32,204 nucleotides of DNA from Planctomycetota bacterium (GCA_021810145.1 JAJZJL010000050.1:1-32204); one strand, 5' to 3'; positions 23,611 to 32,112 are shown, numbered from the stretch's first letter. Notes: generated from the sequence alone by a model not told the origin. Translations and numbers: made by a program.

Positions 23611-26600
23611 TCACATTAATCCCCTGGGTGAAAGCGGTTCTTCCGGCAATTCCGGGTTCGGGTTCCACACCTTGGGCAGATAACGCGTTCGCGGCTTGGT
23701 GTACAGTTCCTTGTTCAGGATGCCGTACATCCGGTCCTGCTTCATAAGTTTTGCCACGCGGCTGGTTTTATCACGGATATCACCGAATACCAGCGCGTGC
23801 GTGGGGCACGCCTGGGCGCAGGCCGGGGTGATTTCGCCGTCCCGGATGCGCCGATTCTGCCGCTCCGCCACCACCCGGGCGGTTTCAATGCGCTGCACGC
23901 AATAGGTGCACTTTTCCATTACGCCGCGCACACGGATGGAAACCTGCGGATTTTTCTGCAGCGCAACAAGCGGATTCATTTCCGATCGAATGATGTTGGG
24001 CGTATAAAGATTATTCAGCGTGCCGCTGTTGTAATCGAAGAAGTTGAACCGGCGCACTTTATAGGGACAGTTGTTGGCGCAATAGCGCGTTCCAATGCAG
24101 CGGTTGTAGGTCATCATGTTCAATCCATCAGCGCTGTGGCTGGTGGCCCCCACCGGGCAAACCGCTTCACACGGGGCGTTTTCGCACTGCATGCACAGAA
24201 TCGGCTCGTGAACCGCCTGCGGGTTGTCCGATTCCGGCCCGCGGAAGTAACGGTCAATGCGCATCCACTGCATTTCCCGGCCTTTAAGCACCTGCTCCTT
24301 GCCGACAATGGGAATGTTGTTTTCCGCCTGACACGCAATAACGCAGCTTGAACAACCCACGCACGTGGTCAAGTCTACCGCCATGCCCCATTGGTACCCG
24401 GTGTCATAGTGGTGTTCATCCCAGAGCGAAACGGCGGTTGATTTCTTGTGGCCCATGCCGGGGTCTTTCTGGAATTCCGCGAAAGTCCCCTGATGAATCA
24501 GATCCGGCACCCGCGCCGCGATGGCTCGTTCACCGATGGTGCTGATGACAAAATGATCCTGCGTTGTGGCCAGTTCATACGTCGTTGCGGTTGCTTCCAT
24601 ACTCACGCCCGAGAGCATGTTCATGGCCTGCGTGGTGCGTAAAGCACCGGCGTTAAAGCCCGCTGCGTTGCCAACATTGCCGCTGTGCGTGCGGCCATAG
24701 CCCAGCGAGATGGAAATGGAATTTTCCGGCTGGCCCGGCATCATGTATGTGGCGATATCCAGTTCACGTCCGCCGACTTTCAAGCGGATAATCTGGCTCT
24801 TATGCCTATTTAAGCCCATGGCCAGGCCGGTTTTGGGATTAATCAGCGCGGCATTATCCCAGGTCAGACGGGTCATCGGATCCGGCAGTTCCTGAAGCCA
24901 GCCGTTGTTGGCAAATCTGCCGTCAAATACCTTGGAATCGGTACGGAATACCACTTCCAGGTTTTTGTGATCCAGTTTCACCCCGGCGTTTTTGGCAACA
25001 AGCTTGGCCAACGCGCCATTGAGATTACCGGCGGAAATGGCCAGGTGCAGCGGCTGCCAGGCGGTTTTTTCAACGTAGCCGTCGAAGAGAGCTTTTTTCC
25101 AGCGCCAATCGGTGGATTTAATATCCAGTGTCCGCTGCACAATGTCATAGGCTTTTTGCAACGGGTCCCCAATGGCTAATGCCATGACTTCCACAGCGCT
25201 GCGCCCGCCGAAAATCGGTTGGATCAACGGTTGAACAATGCTTACGGACATATCAAAGGTCCGGGCGTCGCCCCAATTTTCCAGATAATGACATTCCGGC
25301 AAATGCCATGTGCAAAGCGCGGAGGTTTCATCAACATAATTGGCCAAATGCACCGACAGCGGCACGGAACTTAGCAGCTTCGCGAAATCAATATCCGCCG
25401 GGGCGGTATACACCGGATTGCCGCCCAGAATCAACAGAGCGGAAATTTCTTTTTTCTCAATCGCGGCGGCCAGAGCCTTGATTGCATTGAGGTGCGTGGG
25501 ACGACCGGGATTCATTACCGGATAATACGTAACCGTGCGGCCCGTATTGCCCAGAGCATCATTGATCGCGGCAATCAAGCCGTGCAATTCAGGGGGTTGA
25601 TTGGCACCTGCCACGAGTACCGAACGCCCCTTGTTGGCCAGCAGGTCGGCGGCCATGACTTCCAGCGTTCGACTGCCGTGGCCGATATTCACATTCCCCG
25701 GCGTTGGAATTTCAACACCAAGAGCCAGTCCCTGCTTTTTCAGTTCAGCCGCCAGCATACATGCCACCGCGGGAACATCTTTGGCGGGAACGGGAATGCG
25801 ATGCCGGGCGTTTTCCGCCATCGAGCCGGTCATCGTAAACGTGGATTCCACCACGTAAAGGCGATTCATGGAGGTGGCATTTTGTCCGTTTTCCGGGTTG
25901 GTTAATTGCCGGCCCTTGGCAAAATCACGTCCAAGCTTTACCGCCAGCGGATCACCGACAAAAAAATCCTGATCAAACGAGACGATCACCTGGGCGGCGG
26001 AAAGATCGGGCACCGCCCGCGCGGGCTGCCCAAATACCATACGCAAACCTTCGCGCCCGGCGTCATCCGAGATCGACTCATATTCAAACCACTGGGAAGC
26101 CGGCAACGCTTTGGCCAGCCGTTGTTGCATATCCGCCAGACTCGGCGAACACGACGTGCCGGAAAGCACCGCCAGGCCTTTGCCACCGTTCTTTTTGAAA
26201 TTCGCCAACTGCTCCTTCCAGAAGGCCTCAAAGGTGGCCCAATTGGAATTAACGGCTTTACCCTGAGCGTCACGGTGCAAAACCGAGCGGCTGCGATCGG
26301 GATCATAGACATTCAACACGCTGGCCTGGCCATACGCATCGCTGCCGCCGCGGTTTAATACATGCTTGGGATTGCCATCCACTTTAATGGGCCGGCCATC
26401 CACACTGGTTACCAGCATGCCCTGGGCCACACCGCCAAGCTCCATGGCTGTGGTGTATTGCACGGGCGTGCCAGGATCACGATTGGCCGGGCGATGCGCA
26501 TACGGAGCCAACGTTTCCATGGGCCAGCGGCAACCCGCCAGACCGGCCAAGGCAAAGGAGGCTCCCATGATTTTGAGAAATCGCCGGCGATTGGAATTCA

Positions 26601-26727
26601 GAAATTCCGAAGCATGGGATGTGAATTCACGGTCCACAAACTGCCGAAATTCCGGCGTATCCGCCAGTTCATCCAGGCTGCGCCAGTATTCTTTACCGCT
26701 CACAATTTCTGTTTTCAGTGGTGGCAT
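23611..26727 (-). CDS. actB: Alternative complex III subunit ActB (molybdopterin-fold and Fe-S fusion)
   Basis: A 1038-residue protein. The N-terminus has a Tat motif NRRRFLKIM (46-54) and a lipobox-like LAGC (63-66). A long molybdopterin-oxidoreductase-like domain follows, then the Fe-S domain. Fe-S cysteines are visible at 789, 792, 795 and 799; 845, 848, 853 and 857; 877, 883 and 887; and 940, 943, 970 and 974. These suit three [4Fe-4S] clusters and one [3Fe-4S] cluster, as known for complex III. In this family the molybdopterin domain lacks the cofactor. It relays electrons from the quinol site to the cytochromes. Its start overlaps the actA stop by 13 bases, which indicates translational coupling. 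Confidence 0.95.
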   Translation of the reverse strand: MPPLKTEIVSGKEYWRSLDELADTPEFRQFVDREFTSHASEFLNSNRRRFLKIMGASFALAGLAGCRWPMETLAPYAHRPANRDPGTPVQYTTAMELGGVAQGMLVTSVDGRPIKVDGNPKHVLNRGGSDAYGQASVLNVYDPDRSRSVLHRDAQGKAVNSNWATFEAFWKEQLANFKKNGGKGLAVLSGTSCSPSLADMQQRLAKALPASQWFEYESISDDAGREGLRMVFGQPARAVPDLSAAQVIVSFDQDFFVGDPLAVKLGRDFAKGRQLTNPENGQNATSMNRLYVVESTFTMTGSMAENARHRIPVPAKDVPAVACMLAAELKKQGLALGVEIPTPGNVNIGHGSRTLEVMAADLLANKGRSVLVAGANQPPELHGLIAAINDALGNTGRTVTYYPVMNPGRPTHLNAIKALAAAIEKKEISALLILGGNPVYTAPADIDFAKLLSSVPLSVHLANYVDETSALCTWHLPECHYLENWGDARTFDMSVSIVQPLIQPIFGGRSAVEVMALAIGDPLQKAYDIVQRTLDIKSTDWRWKKALFDGYVEKTAWQPLHLAISAGNLNGALAKLVAKNAGVKLDHKNLEVVFRTDSKVFDGRFANNGWLQELPDPMTRLTWDNAALINPKTGLAMGLNRHKSQIIRLKVGGRELDIATYMMPGQPENSISISLGYGRTHSGNVGNAAGFNAGALRTTQAMNMLSGVSMEATATTYELATTQDHFVISTIGERAIAARVPDLIHQGTFAEFQKDPGMGHKKSTAVSLWDEHHYDTGYQWGMAVDLTTCVGCSSCVIACQAENNIPIVGKEQVLKGREMQWMRIDRYFRGPESDNPQAVHEPILCMQCENAPCEAVCPVGATSHSADGLNMMTYNRCIGTRYCANNCPYKVRRFNFFDYNSGTLNNLYTPNIIRSEMNPLVALQKNPQVSIRVRGVMEKCTYCVQRIETARVVAERQNRRIRDGEITPACAQACPTHALVFGDIRDKTSRVAKLMKQDRMYGILNKELYTKPRTRYLPKVWNPNPELPEEPLSPRGLM

Positions 26728-27443
26728 GTCTCACAATCCGTCAAAAGCTTCGTGCTGGGAATATGGTAACGCTTCATAAGGTACTGGCCCAGATTTTTCG
26801 GTAGCGTCGCCACGGTCAGGCCAAGGTCCTTGGCCAGTTTGACCTTGTTTTTTCCGGTCCAGTTCAAATTCGTTACTTCATTGCGGGGCCGCAGATTCGG
26901 GCCGGGATCCTCATGGCAGGACAGGCACCAGTCCATACTCAGCGGCTTGGCCTGATAGACCCGTTCCATGTGGTTCACCTGACCGTGACACACCAGGCAA
27001 CTGATCCCGGCGTTTACATGTGCCGCATGGTTGAAATAGACATAATCAGGCAGTTCATTAACTTGTTTCCAGGGAATGGGCATACCCGCCATTTTCGGAT
27101 TGCCGGTACCGTAACTATCGCGCAGCCACTGGATTTTGGCACTGTTTGCGGCAATCTCGGTGTGGCAGTTCATGCAGGTTTGCGTCGGGGGAATAGCCGC
27201 AAACGCAGCCCTTTTTACGTCGTTATGGCAATATTCACAGTTAATGCCCAGTTTGCCGGCATGAAAAGCGTGGCTGAATGGAACCGGTTGAATGGGTTGG
27301 TAGCCGACATTTAACGTCCGGGCGCTCCAGCCAAACCAGACGATGGCAATAATGTAAATGGGAAGTATCGCGCCAACCGCCAAAGTCACCAAGACCGCGG
27401 TGTTCGACCACTTCGGGAAGACGAAGAACGGTTTTTCACTCAT
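26715..27443 (-). CDS. actA: Alternative complex III pentaheme cytochrome c ActA
   Basis: A 242-residue protein with one N-terminal anchor helix (about 16-38) and five CXXCH heme motifs, at 69-73, 90-94, 149-153, 173-177 and 237-241. This matches ActA, the pentaheme subunit that receives electrons from the ActB Fe-S chain and passes them on to cytochrome c. ATG at 27443 (MSEKPFFVFPKWS) is chosen. The frame extends to a TTG at 27485, but the added residues are not protein-like. It is the first gene of the 16-kb respiratory cluster. Confidence 0.93.
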   Translation of the reverse strand: MSEKPFFVFPKWSNTAVLVTLAVGAILPIYIIAIVWFGWSARTLNVGYQPIQPVPFSHAFHAGKLGINCEYCHNDVKRAAFAAIPPTQTCMNCHTEIAANSAKIQWLRDSYGTGNPKMAGMPIPWKQVNELPDYVYFNHAAHVNAGISCLVCHGQVNHMERVYQAKPLSMDWCLSCHEDPGPNLRPRNEVTNLNWTGKNKVKLAKDLGLTVATLPKNLGQYLMKRYHIPSTKLLTDCETCHH

Positions 27444-27543
27444 GGTTCGCGTCGCATTCCTGTTTGGGCAACGATTCTCAACCAACCCTGAAAATCAGGG
27501 CAGTTCCGATGTTGCGTTTTCGGCCTTGTCCATCCAACCCTCT

Positions 27544-27569
27544 CACGGTCTTTCAAAAAAAAGACTGTG
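27544..27569. promoter_or_regulatory. Leader stem-loop upstream of actA
   Basis: CACGGTCTTT (27544-27553) and AAAGACTGTG (27560-27569) pair with one G-T wobble around CAAAAA. On the minus strand the loop and 5' stem side are T-rich. The structure falls in the 5' leader, about 100 bases before the actA start, and could regulate translation or stability. Confidence 0.4.
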
Positions 27570-27594
27570 AAAGATTGCACAAAGTCCGGCCAAG

Positions 27595-27623
27595 ATAGTA
27601 ATGCTTCGCTTTTCTTCCGTCAA
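27595..27623 (-). promoter_or_regulatory. Predicted promoter of the act-cox operon
   Basis: On the minus strand TTGACG (27623-27618) and TACTAT (27600-27595) are separated by exactly 17 bases. The predicted start near 27588 would give a leader of about 145 bases to the actA ATG, containing the stem-loop at 27544-27569. The rest of the 27624-27988 gap holds no gene that I can support, only a 13-bp direct repeat (27681 and 27780). Confidence 0.5.
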
Positions 27624-27680
27624 TATATGTTTCAAGTATTGTCAAATTCGTTTGCGTACCGCAATGCGCAGCCGTGACCC

Positions 27681-27792
27681 CAGCGCGGCTGATTCACGCG
27701 GCATTTCGAGTTGCCGCCATGGCTGCAATATTTCGCTGATTCCGCCAACCACCGCTTTCTCTGCCACCAGCAATCAGCACAGCGCGGCTGAT
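27681..27792. repeat. 13-bp direct repeat, 99 bases apart
   Basis: CAGCGCGGCTGAT occurs at 27681-27693 and again at 27780-27792. Both are in a non-coding gap and could be regulator half-sites or chance. No longer similarity surrounds them. Confidence 0.3.
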
Positions 27793-27988
27793 AACGTTTT
27801 CTCGTCAGCCACAATGGCCATCGCAATGACAAGCTGCGACCGCTTGTCCGCCTTGGACGGTGTCATACACCTTTCAGATGATCCCGGAAGGCAACGCACC
27901 GAATGGCTGATGTTGCAAGTTCCGGGGCCTCGGCATATACATGATGCATACAATTTGACATTCAGATGTTGCAAACAGGTAAAAAACA

Positions 27989-28666
27989 ATGAATCGAAAT
28001 CTGCGAATACTGTTCTTGTTCGGGCTTTTATTCGCCGGGCTGGGCATGTCTTCCGCGGTGCGGGCAGCGCAGAGCATTTTTCCCTCCGCCCTGGGCAGCC
28101 AATGGCATTACCGCGTTTCCAATGGCCAGCATTACAGCGATAAAATAACATCACGTTCCGCCCAGGGATTTACCGTTCTGTATCAGGGCGCAGTGGCATA
28201 CCGCATGCGATGGATTAAATCCGCTGCCGGCTGGAGCACGCCGGATTTTCATGCCACCGGCAGTGTCAGCCCGGAATCTGAATCAATGAAAACACATGTC
28301 ACCGGGTCCGGCGGCGTGGTGATTCCGCACACCCGTTTCTGGAAGCGCGGAAAACGCTGGAGTTTCTGGTATACCACGCGTACAACCGGTTCCACCGGCC
28401 CCATGACGTTCACGCAAACCGGGAAAATAACCGTTCGCAATAAAATCGTCGGAACCAGGACGCTGCGCGTTCCAGCCGGCAGTTTCAAGTGTTTTGTCGT
28501 GCGCTCAGTGGTGATTTTTGCCGGCACTCAAGCCGTGGCCGGAGAAACAATTCCCCTGCAGGTCACGACCGAGGAAACGCAATATTATGCGTTGGGTGTC
28601 GGGTTGATTAAGCGCACGGACGGCAAAACCACGACGGTGCTGGCCCGGTTCACCCCCGGCAAATAA
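27989..28666 (+). CDS. Secreted protein of unknown function, beta-rich
   Basis: A 225-residue protein with a clear signal peptide (LRILFLFGLLFAGLGMSSAVRA, cleavage likely after AVRA). The mature part is rich in Thr, Val and Gly and in short beta-strand-like stretches (GKITVRNKIVGTRTLRVPAGSFKCFVVRS), ending in YYALGVGLIKRTDGKT. That ending resembles DUF3108-like or LolA-like periplasmic proteins, in which a repeated 'trait' of the form Y..GVGLIK marks one strand, but I cannot name a family. It faces away from actA across a 545-base gap. An AGG stands nine bases before ATG 27989. Confidence 0.65.
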   Translation: MNRNLRILFLFGLLFAGLGMSSAVRAAQSIFPSALGSQWHYRVSNGQHYSDKITSRSAQGFTVLYQGAVAYRMRWIKSAAGWSTPDFHATGSVSPESESMKTHVTGSGGVVIPHTRFWKRGKRWSFWYTTRTTGSTGPMTFTQTGKITVRNKIVGTRTLRVPAGSFKCFVVRSVVIFAGTQAVAGETIPLQVTTEETQYYALGVGLIKRTDGKTTTVLARFTPGK

Positions 28667-28696
28667 CCGCGGCCAGCGGATCAAATAAGGTGCAAC

Positions 28697-28918
28697 GTGT
28701 TTGGTTTTGGAAACAACAATTGGCTGCCATGGGCGCTTCTGGAAGATGAAGACCGTCAAAACCGCGCTGCGATGCGTGAGGCCGAACGGGCAACCAAATC
28801 CGCCGGCCCCTGCACCGGCTATGTGCCGCTGAGAATCCGGTTTCAGCGCTGGCGCGATCGCAAATTATGCCAGAAGATCTATAAACAATTGCGCGAAGCG
28901 GACAAGAAAACGAAATAG
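28697..28918 (+). CDS. Small hypothetical basic protein
   Basis: 73 residues, starting at GTG with AAGGTG just upstream. It has an aromatic N-terminus (FGFGNNNWLPWALLEDE) and a charged, Arg/Lys-rich helical C-terminus (RWRDRKLCQKIYKQLREADKK). It lies 30 bases after the secreted-protein gene, so the two may share an mRNA. I do not recognise a family, and no function is proposed. Confidence 0.5.
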   Translation: MFGFGNNNWLPWALLEDEDRQNRAAMREAERATKSAGPCTGYVPLRIRFQRWRDRKLCQKIYKQLREADKKTK

Positions 28919-29090
28919 TCGGCACTGCCGCCGGCGGGGCATTCGGTGCGTGAAGCATCGCCTGCGGTGTGATAACCGGGCCAAGGTCACAGGTGACACA
29001 TGGGCAGAATCGTCAGGACGTTGATCATCGCGATTCTCCGGGGAATACAGAGCCTGGCCACTTCCACCGTTATTTTGGTATGATAATCGC

Positions 29091-29282
29091 GTGGAAAAGA
29101 CAGGGCGTAAATTCAGTTCGCATCAAGATGCGGATGCCGCGGACCGGAGGTATTACCGGTCGCTTTCTCCGGAACAACGCGTGGAACTTTTGTTGGATAT
29201 AATCAACGCGCAGCGGAGCGACGATGAAAATTCCCAAAGACTTGCGCGCGTTTGTCGCGTTGTTAAACGCCGACCACGTTAA
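29091..29282 (+). CDS. Small partner protein of the nucleotidyltransferase module
   Basis: 63 residues, starting at GTG. The core ADRRYYRSLSPEQRVELLLDIINAQ and the final RVCRVVKR are of the kind often found just upstream of small MNT-type nucleotidyltransferases, where they probably act as the cognate partner. The frame overlaps the next gene by 59 bases. No HEPN R-x4-6-H motif is visible, so this is not a classical HEPN/MNT pair. Confidence 0.55.
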   Translation: MEKTGRKFSSHQDADAADRRYYRSLSPEQRVELLLDIINAQRSDDENSQRLARVCRVVKRRPR

Positions 29283-29670
29283 ATACCTCATCGTGGGCGG
29301 ATACGCGGTCGCCTTTCATGGCCGGCCGCGGTCTACTGGCGACGTCGATTTATTTGTCGAGCGTTCTATCGATAATAGCACAAAGATTATGCAGGCCTCG
29401 AAGTCTTCTGGATTCGGAGAACTGGATGTCAAGGCGGAAGATTTGCGACGGGACGATCTGGTGCTGCAGGTTGGCTTTCCACCCAATCGCATCAATCTGA
29501 TGACTTCCGTCGACGGCGTAACATTCGATCAGGCCCGGGCAACCCGCGTGGAAGCCTCGGTAGACAATCTTCCAGTGTGCTTTATCAGCCGCGAACTGCT
29601 GATCCAAAACAAGCGAGCTTCGGGCCGCCAGAAGGATATTGCGGATGCCGCGGAATGTTGGAGTAAATGA
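29224..29670 (+). CDS. MNT-type nucleotidyltransferase (DUF6036-like), second module
   Basis: A 148-residue protein. IVGGYAVAFHGRPRSTGDVDLFV holds Gly25-Gly26 and the catalytic Asp40/Asp42 of the minimal nucleotidyltransferase core. The rest fits the short, complete family (DUF6036-like), ending in a C-terminal helix (RELLIQNKRASGRQKDIADAAECW). It probably transfers a nucleotide to a protein or RNA as part of a toxin-antitoxin-like pair with the small upstream protein. Unlike the copy near 1775 it looks full-length. Confidence 0.75.
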   Translation: MKIPKDLRAFVALLNADHVKYLIVGGYAVAFHGRPRSTGDVDLFVERSIDNSTKIMQASKSSGFGELDVKAEDLRRDDLVLQVGFPPNRINLMTSVDGVTFDQARATRVEASVDNLPVCFISRELLIQNKRASGRQKDIADAAECWSK

Positions 29671-29718
29671 TCGAGGCGGGACGCGGAATTGTAAAACGGT
29701 GCAAGGGATGTGGTTGCG

Positions 29719-30960
29719 ATGAAACTTAAACAGCGGCAATTGGCACTTATTACGCTGCTTGCGGTCTTGGAAGCGGCGAGCCTCACGCTTGCGCTGGGAT
29801 GGTTCCGGCAACTCGGCCCGGCGGGGTTGACTCGCTCGATGCGCTTTGAGCGAGGACATATCAACCTCCCGCCGGGATTCACACTTGCACCTTCACGCTG
29901 GCCGGCGCGGCTTAAATATGTGACATCGGCACAGGCTCTTTCCGGATGGCATCAGTTCCGCGTGAACTATCGGGTATCAATCTTTGGCCATGTGGTTTTC
30001 CTTCCGCAAGGGATACACAAACTTGCCCTTTGGGGACGTGTCAGGCCCGGCAGTTCGCTTACGCTGGCCTTAAAATTCCGTGGCCACGGGCGGCGCGGCG
30101 GCTTCCGAATTCCTATCCAAATGGAGCGTGTTAAACTGCAAATACCGACGATATACGGAAACCGCGCCCCGCTATCGTTGCCCGCCGGCTACTTGGAGCA
30201 GCCAACAGTTTACGGCGACCCCGATTCCGGTGGCCTGGTAGTTTCGTGGATGCACCACCTCCGCATATCCCCGAAGGCGAACGCGGAGGCAGCCCTGACG
30301 ACTGTAAAGCCGTTTCAAATATGCCTGCCAAAATGGGCAAAAACAATCAGGTTATCATGGGGCGCGCAAAAGGCACCGGGCGAGCCGATGCCGCGCATCG
30401 GCTTCACGGCCACATCAGGGGGGCGGCAACTCGTCATTTCCGCGAGTTGGGATTGGGCCAACCAAGGTAGAATCACCATCAAACCCCATTCCACTGGTTC
30501 GTTCGAGGGAACCATGAAAACGCTGCGCCGGGCGGGCTGTCCACCGTGGCTGCTTGCTCGGACAGTGCAACGCGGGCTATCGTTGCTACATGAGGTATCG
30601 CCTGAAGATATCCTTCGCCTGTCACTTGGGATTAATCCTCGACGATGGCAGCCGCAGACAAACGGCGAACTGCAGATCGCCAAGGTTGTAGCGGCCTCCA
30701 CGGTTGCAGAGGGACTTGATGTCCATTCCGTTGACACCCTGTTCTGTGAGCCTGTGGCAGCGGGGCGTCTTTACTATTGCGTCAGGCCGGAAGTCAGCCT
30801 CAATGGAAAGGCGGAGGTCGAGGGGCAGGGTTTTTACTTTTTCGGTCCTTCCGGAGACCTGGCGTGCGGCGGATATATTGTCGTTCCCAAAAATCTCTCC
30901 GGCCACCGCGGAATCGGCTTGGCGGCTGGGGCTCTTGGCCTTTTGACAGACCGGCCGTGA
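29719..30960 (+). CDS. Unrecognised protein with N-terminal membrane anchor
   Basis: 413 residues. One N-terminal hydrophobic helix (about 8-26, QLALITLLAVLEAASLTLALGW) anchors or exports a large, Pro-, Gly- and Arg-rich domain with several beta-rich stretches. No catalytic motif or known domain could be named. The ATG at 29719 is the start used: AAGGG lies ten bases upstream. The alternative GTG at 29710 is too close to that site. It sits after the nucleotidyltransferase and before a small membrane protein on the same strand, and could be part of the same accessory set. Confidence 0.5.
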   Translation: MKLKQRQLALITLLAVLEAASLTLALGWFRQLGPAGLTRSMRFERGHINLPPGFTLAPSRWPARLKYVTSAQALSGWHQFRVNYRVSIFGHVVFLPQGIHKLALWGRVRPGSSLTLALKFRGHGRRGGFRIPIQMERVKLQIPTIYGNRAPLSLPAGYLEQPTVYGDPDSGGLVVSWMHHLRISPKANAEAALTTVKPFQICLPKWAKTIRLSWGAQKAPGEPMPRIGFTATSGGRQLVISASWDWANQGRITIKPHSTGSFEGTMKTLRRAGCPPWLLARTVQRGLSLLHEVSPEDILRLSLGINPRRWQPQTNGELQIAKVVAASTVAEGLDVHSVDTLFCEPVAAGRLYYCVRPEVSLNGKAEVEGQGFYFFGPSGDLACGGYIVVPKNLSGHRGIGLAAGALGLLTDRP

Positions 30961-31060
30961 GCATGTCGCCACCGTGCCGGGATCGCGGCCGTAAACCGGA
31001 ACAAACCCGGCGCCCTGAGTTACGTCTCGGAGGTTCGGGTGGAAAGGGGCAGGCTTAGCT

Positions 31061-31435
31061 ATGTGTAAAATTGATGAAGTCACGAAGAGCCGAGGGCTGG
31101 CGTCTGCGCTGGCTGTCAACGCCCTGTGCCTCCTGGCCTTGGTGTTTGCAACTTACGCTTTGGTGGCGAGGGCTGGCTATGCGCCAACCGTGGCTTTCGC
31201 ACGGTCGAACGTGGCCGGGGTGGTGACGGGGGCCGCGTTCTGGGTCGCGGCTTGCGCTTCTTGGCCGCTGTCGTTGCTTTGTCTCTGGAAATCGGGCGCT
31301 ATCGCCGGGGCCGCCGGCCCACCGCGAAATCCGTTCGCCGCCGTTCTGGCCTGGCTTGAGGTTGCGGCATGGGCACTTATCTGGGCCGGATTTGCAGCCG
31401 TGTTTCTCCCCGCGATTATCTGCGGCTTGCGATAG
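31061..31435 (+). CDS. Small membrane protein, unknown
   Basis: 124 residues with three probable membrane helices (about 14-36, 48-75 and 95-120) and a hydrophobic, Ala-rich composition. A Cys-Lys-Ile start (MCKIDEVTKS) gives a short cytoplasmic end. No conserved motif is recognised. It lies about 100 bases after the preceding unknown gene, with no clear ribosome site. Confidence 0.5.
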   Translation: MCKIDEVTKSRGLASALAVNALCLLALVFATYALVARAGYAPTVAFARSNVAGVVTGAAFWVAACASWPLSLLCLWKSGAIAGAAGPPRNPFAAVLAWLEVAAWALIWAGFAAVFLPAIICGLR

Positions 31436-31544
31436 CGGACAGGCGGGCCCGCTTGGGTTACTGTCAAATCTTGCGGACACAGGCACCTCAGCCGACTGAT
31501 TTTTTGGTCCCGCTCCCGCGAGTACATACGGTGGCAACATCCCG

Positions 31545-31571
31545 CAACGGCTCGACTTTGTTGAGCCGTTG
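31545..31571. repeat. Perfect long stem-loop
   Basis: CAACGGCTC (31545-31553) and GAGCCGTTG (31563-31571) are perfect arms. With the next bases (one G-T pair) the stem reaches 12 bp and the loop only three bases. It lies in the 300-base gap between the membrane protein and the ATPase fragment. It could be a terminator without a T-run, or the folded end of a mobile element. No other feature was seen in 31436-31741. Confidence 0.5.
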
Positions 31572-31741
31572 GCTGTTGTGCTGGGCACCTTGTCCGAGCT
31601 TGTCAACCATAGCCAGGGGGCTGAGAGGCCGAAAAACTGCAAGCATGCGGGCCGCGAATTGACACCAGCGGTAAACCCCATTGAAGTAGGCGCATCGTTC
31701 CCCATCAGTGCGGTCGCGGAGCAAAACCTTTTCTCCGGGTT

Positions 31742-31966
31742 GTGGCAGGAACAGGCATGGCCGAACAAATGCAGAAAACGGAGGTGAGCGCTGGCGGCCA
31801 CGCGCCACCAGCCATGTTGGCCGGTGGCGAAAAGCAGATCGCCAAGACGGCCAAAACGTATCGGCGTTTTCATGGTTCTGTGAAGATTGATCCACCTCGG
31901 ATCGGCCACGATGCCAGCAGGATCGGCGATCCACACATTATTTGTTCCATGGGTTTGCGCGCCTGA
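31742..31966 (+). pseudogene. Possible C-terminal fragment of a DUF499-type ATPase
   Basis: The frame's later part (KTYRRFHGSVKIDPPRIGHDASRIGDPHII) resembles the C-terminal motif of large DUF499 ATPases, in which a [KR]RF[YH]GxVxxDPxRxGRD segment follows a disordered linker. Here the linker (SAGGHAPPAMLAGG) and motif are present, but the rest is missing and the end departs from the family. DUF499 proteins often occur in restriction/defence islands. The identification rests on pattern memory and short similarity only. Confidence 0.3.
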
Positions 31967-31969
31967 TAA

Positions 31970-31990
31970 CCACCGGGATAAACCCGGTGG
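31970..31990. repeat. REP-like palindrome, copy 1
   Basis: CCACCGGG and CCCGGTGG are perfect 8-bp arms around the loop ATAAA. Two related palindromes follow at 32092-32112 (inverse orientation) and 32174-32191. Confidence 0.6.
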
Positions 31991-32091
31991 CTCGCCCCCA
32001 TCGCGCCGCATCCGCATACCAACCAATTGGTTTATCCGGGATTTGGTACTGTAAAAGTGGACACACGCCACGCCCCGATTACTATTGCGAG

Positions 32092-32112
32092 CCACTGGGT
32101 TTATCCCAGTGG
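32092..32112. repeat. REP-like palindrome, copy 2
   Basis: CCACTGGG and CCCAGTGG are perfect 8-bp arms around TTTAT. Relative to copy 1 read in reverse, one base pair differs (C-G to T-A), so the stem is conserved by compensating changes. The flanking GAG is shared as well. Confidence 0.6.

Noticed and set aside
31055-32095. Long open frame (346 codons) on the minus strand at the right end
   Set aside because: It covers the small membrane-protein gene and the palindromes in antisense and its translation is Arg/Ser/Gly/Cys-rich without domain-like hydrophobic pattern. It is an accidental GC-rich open frame.
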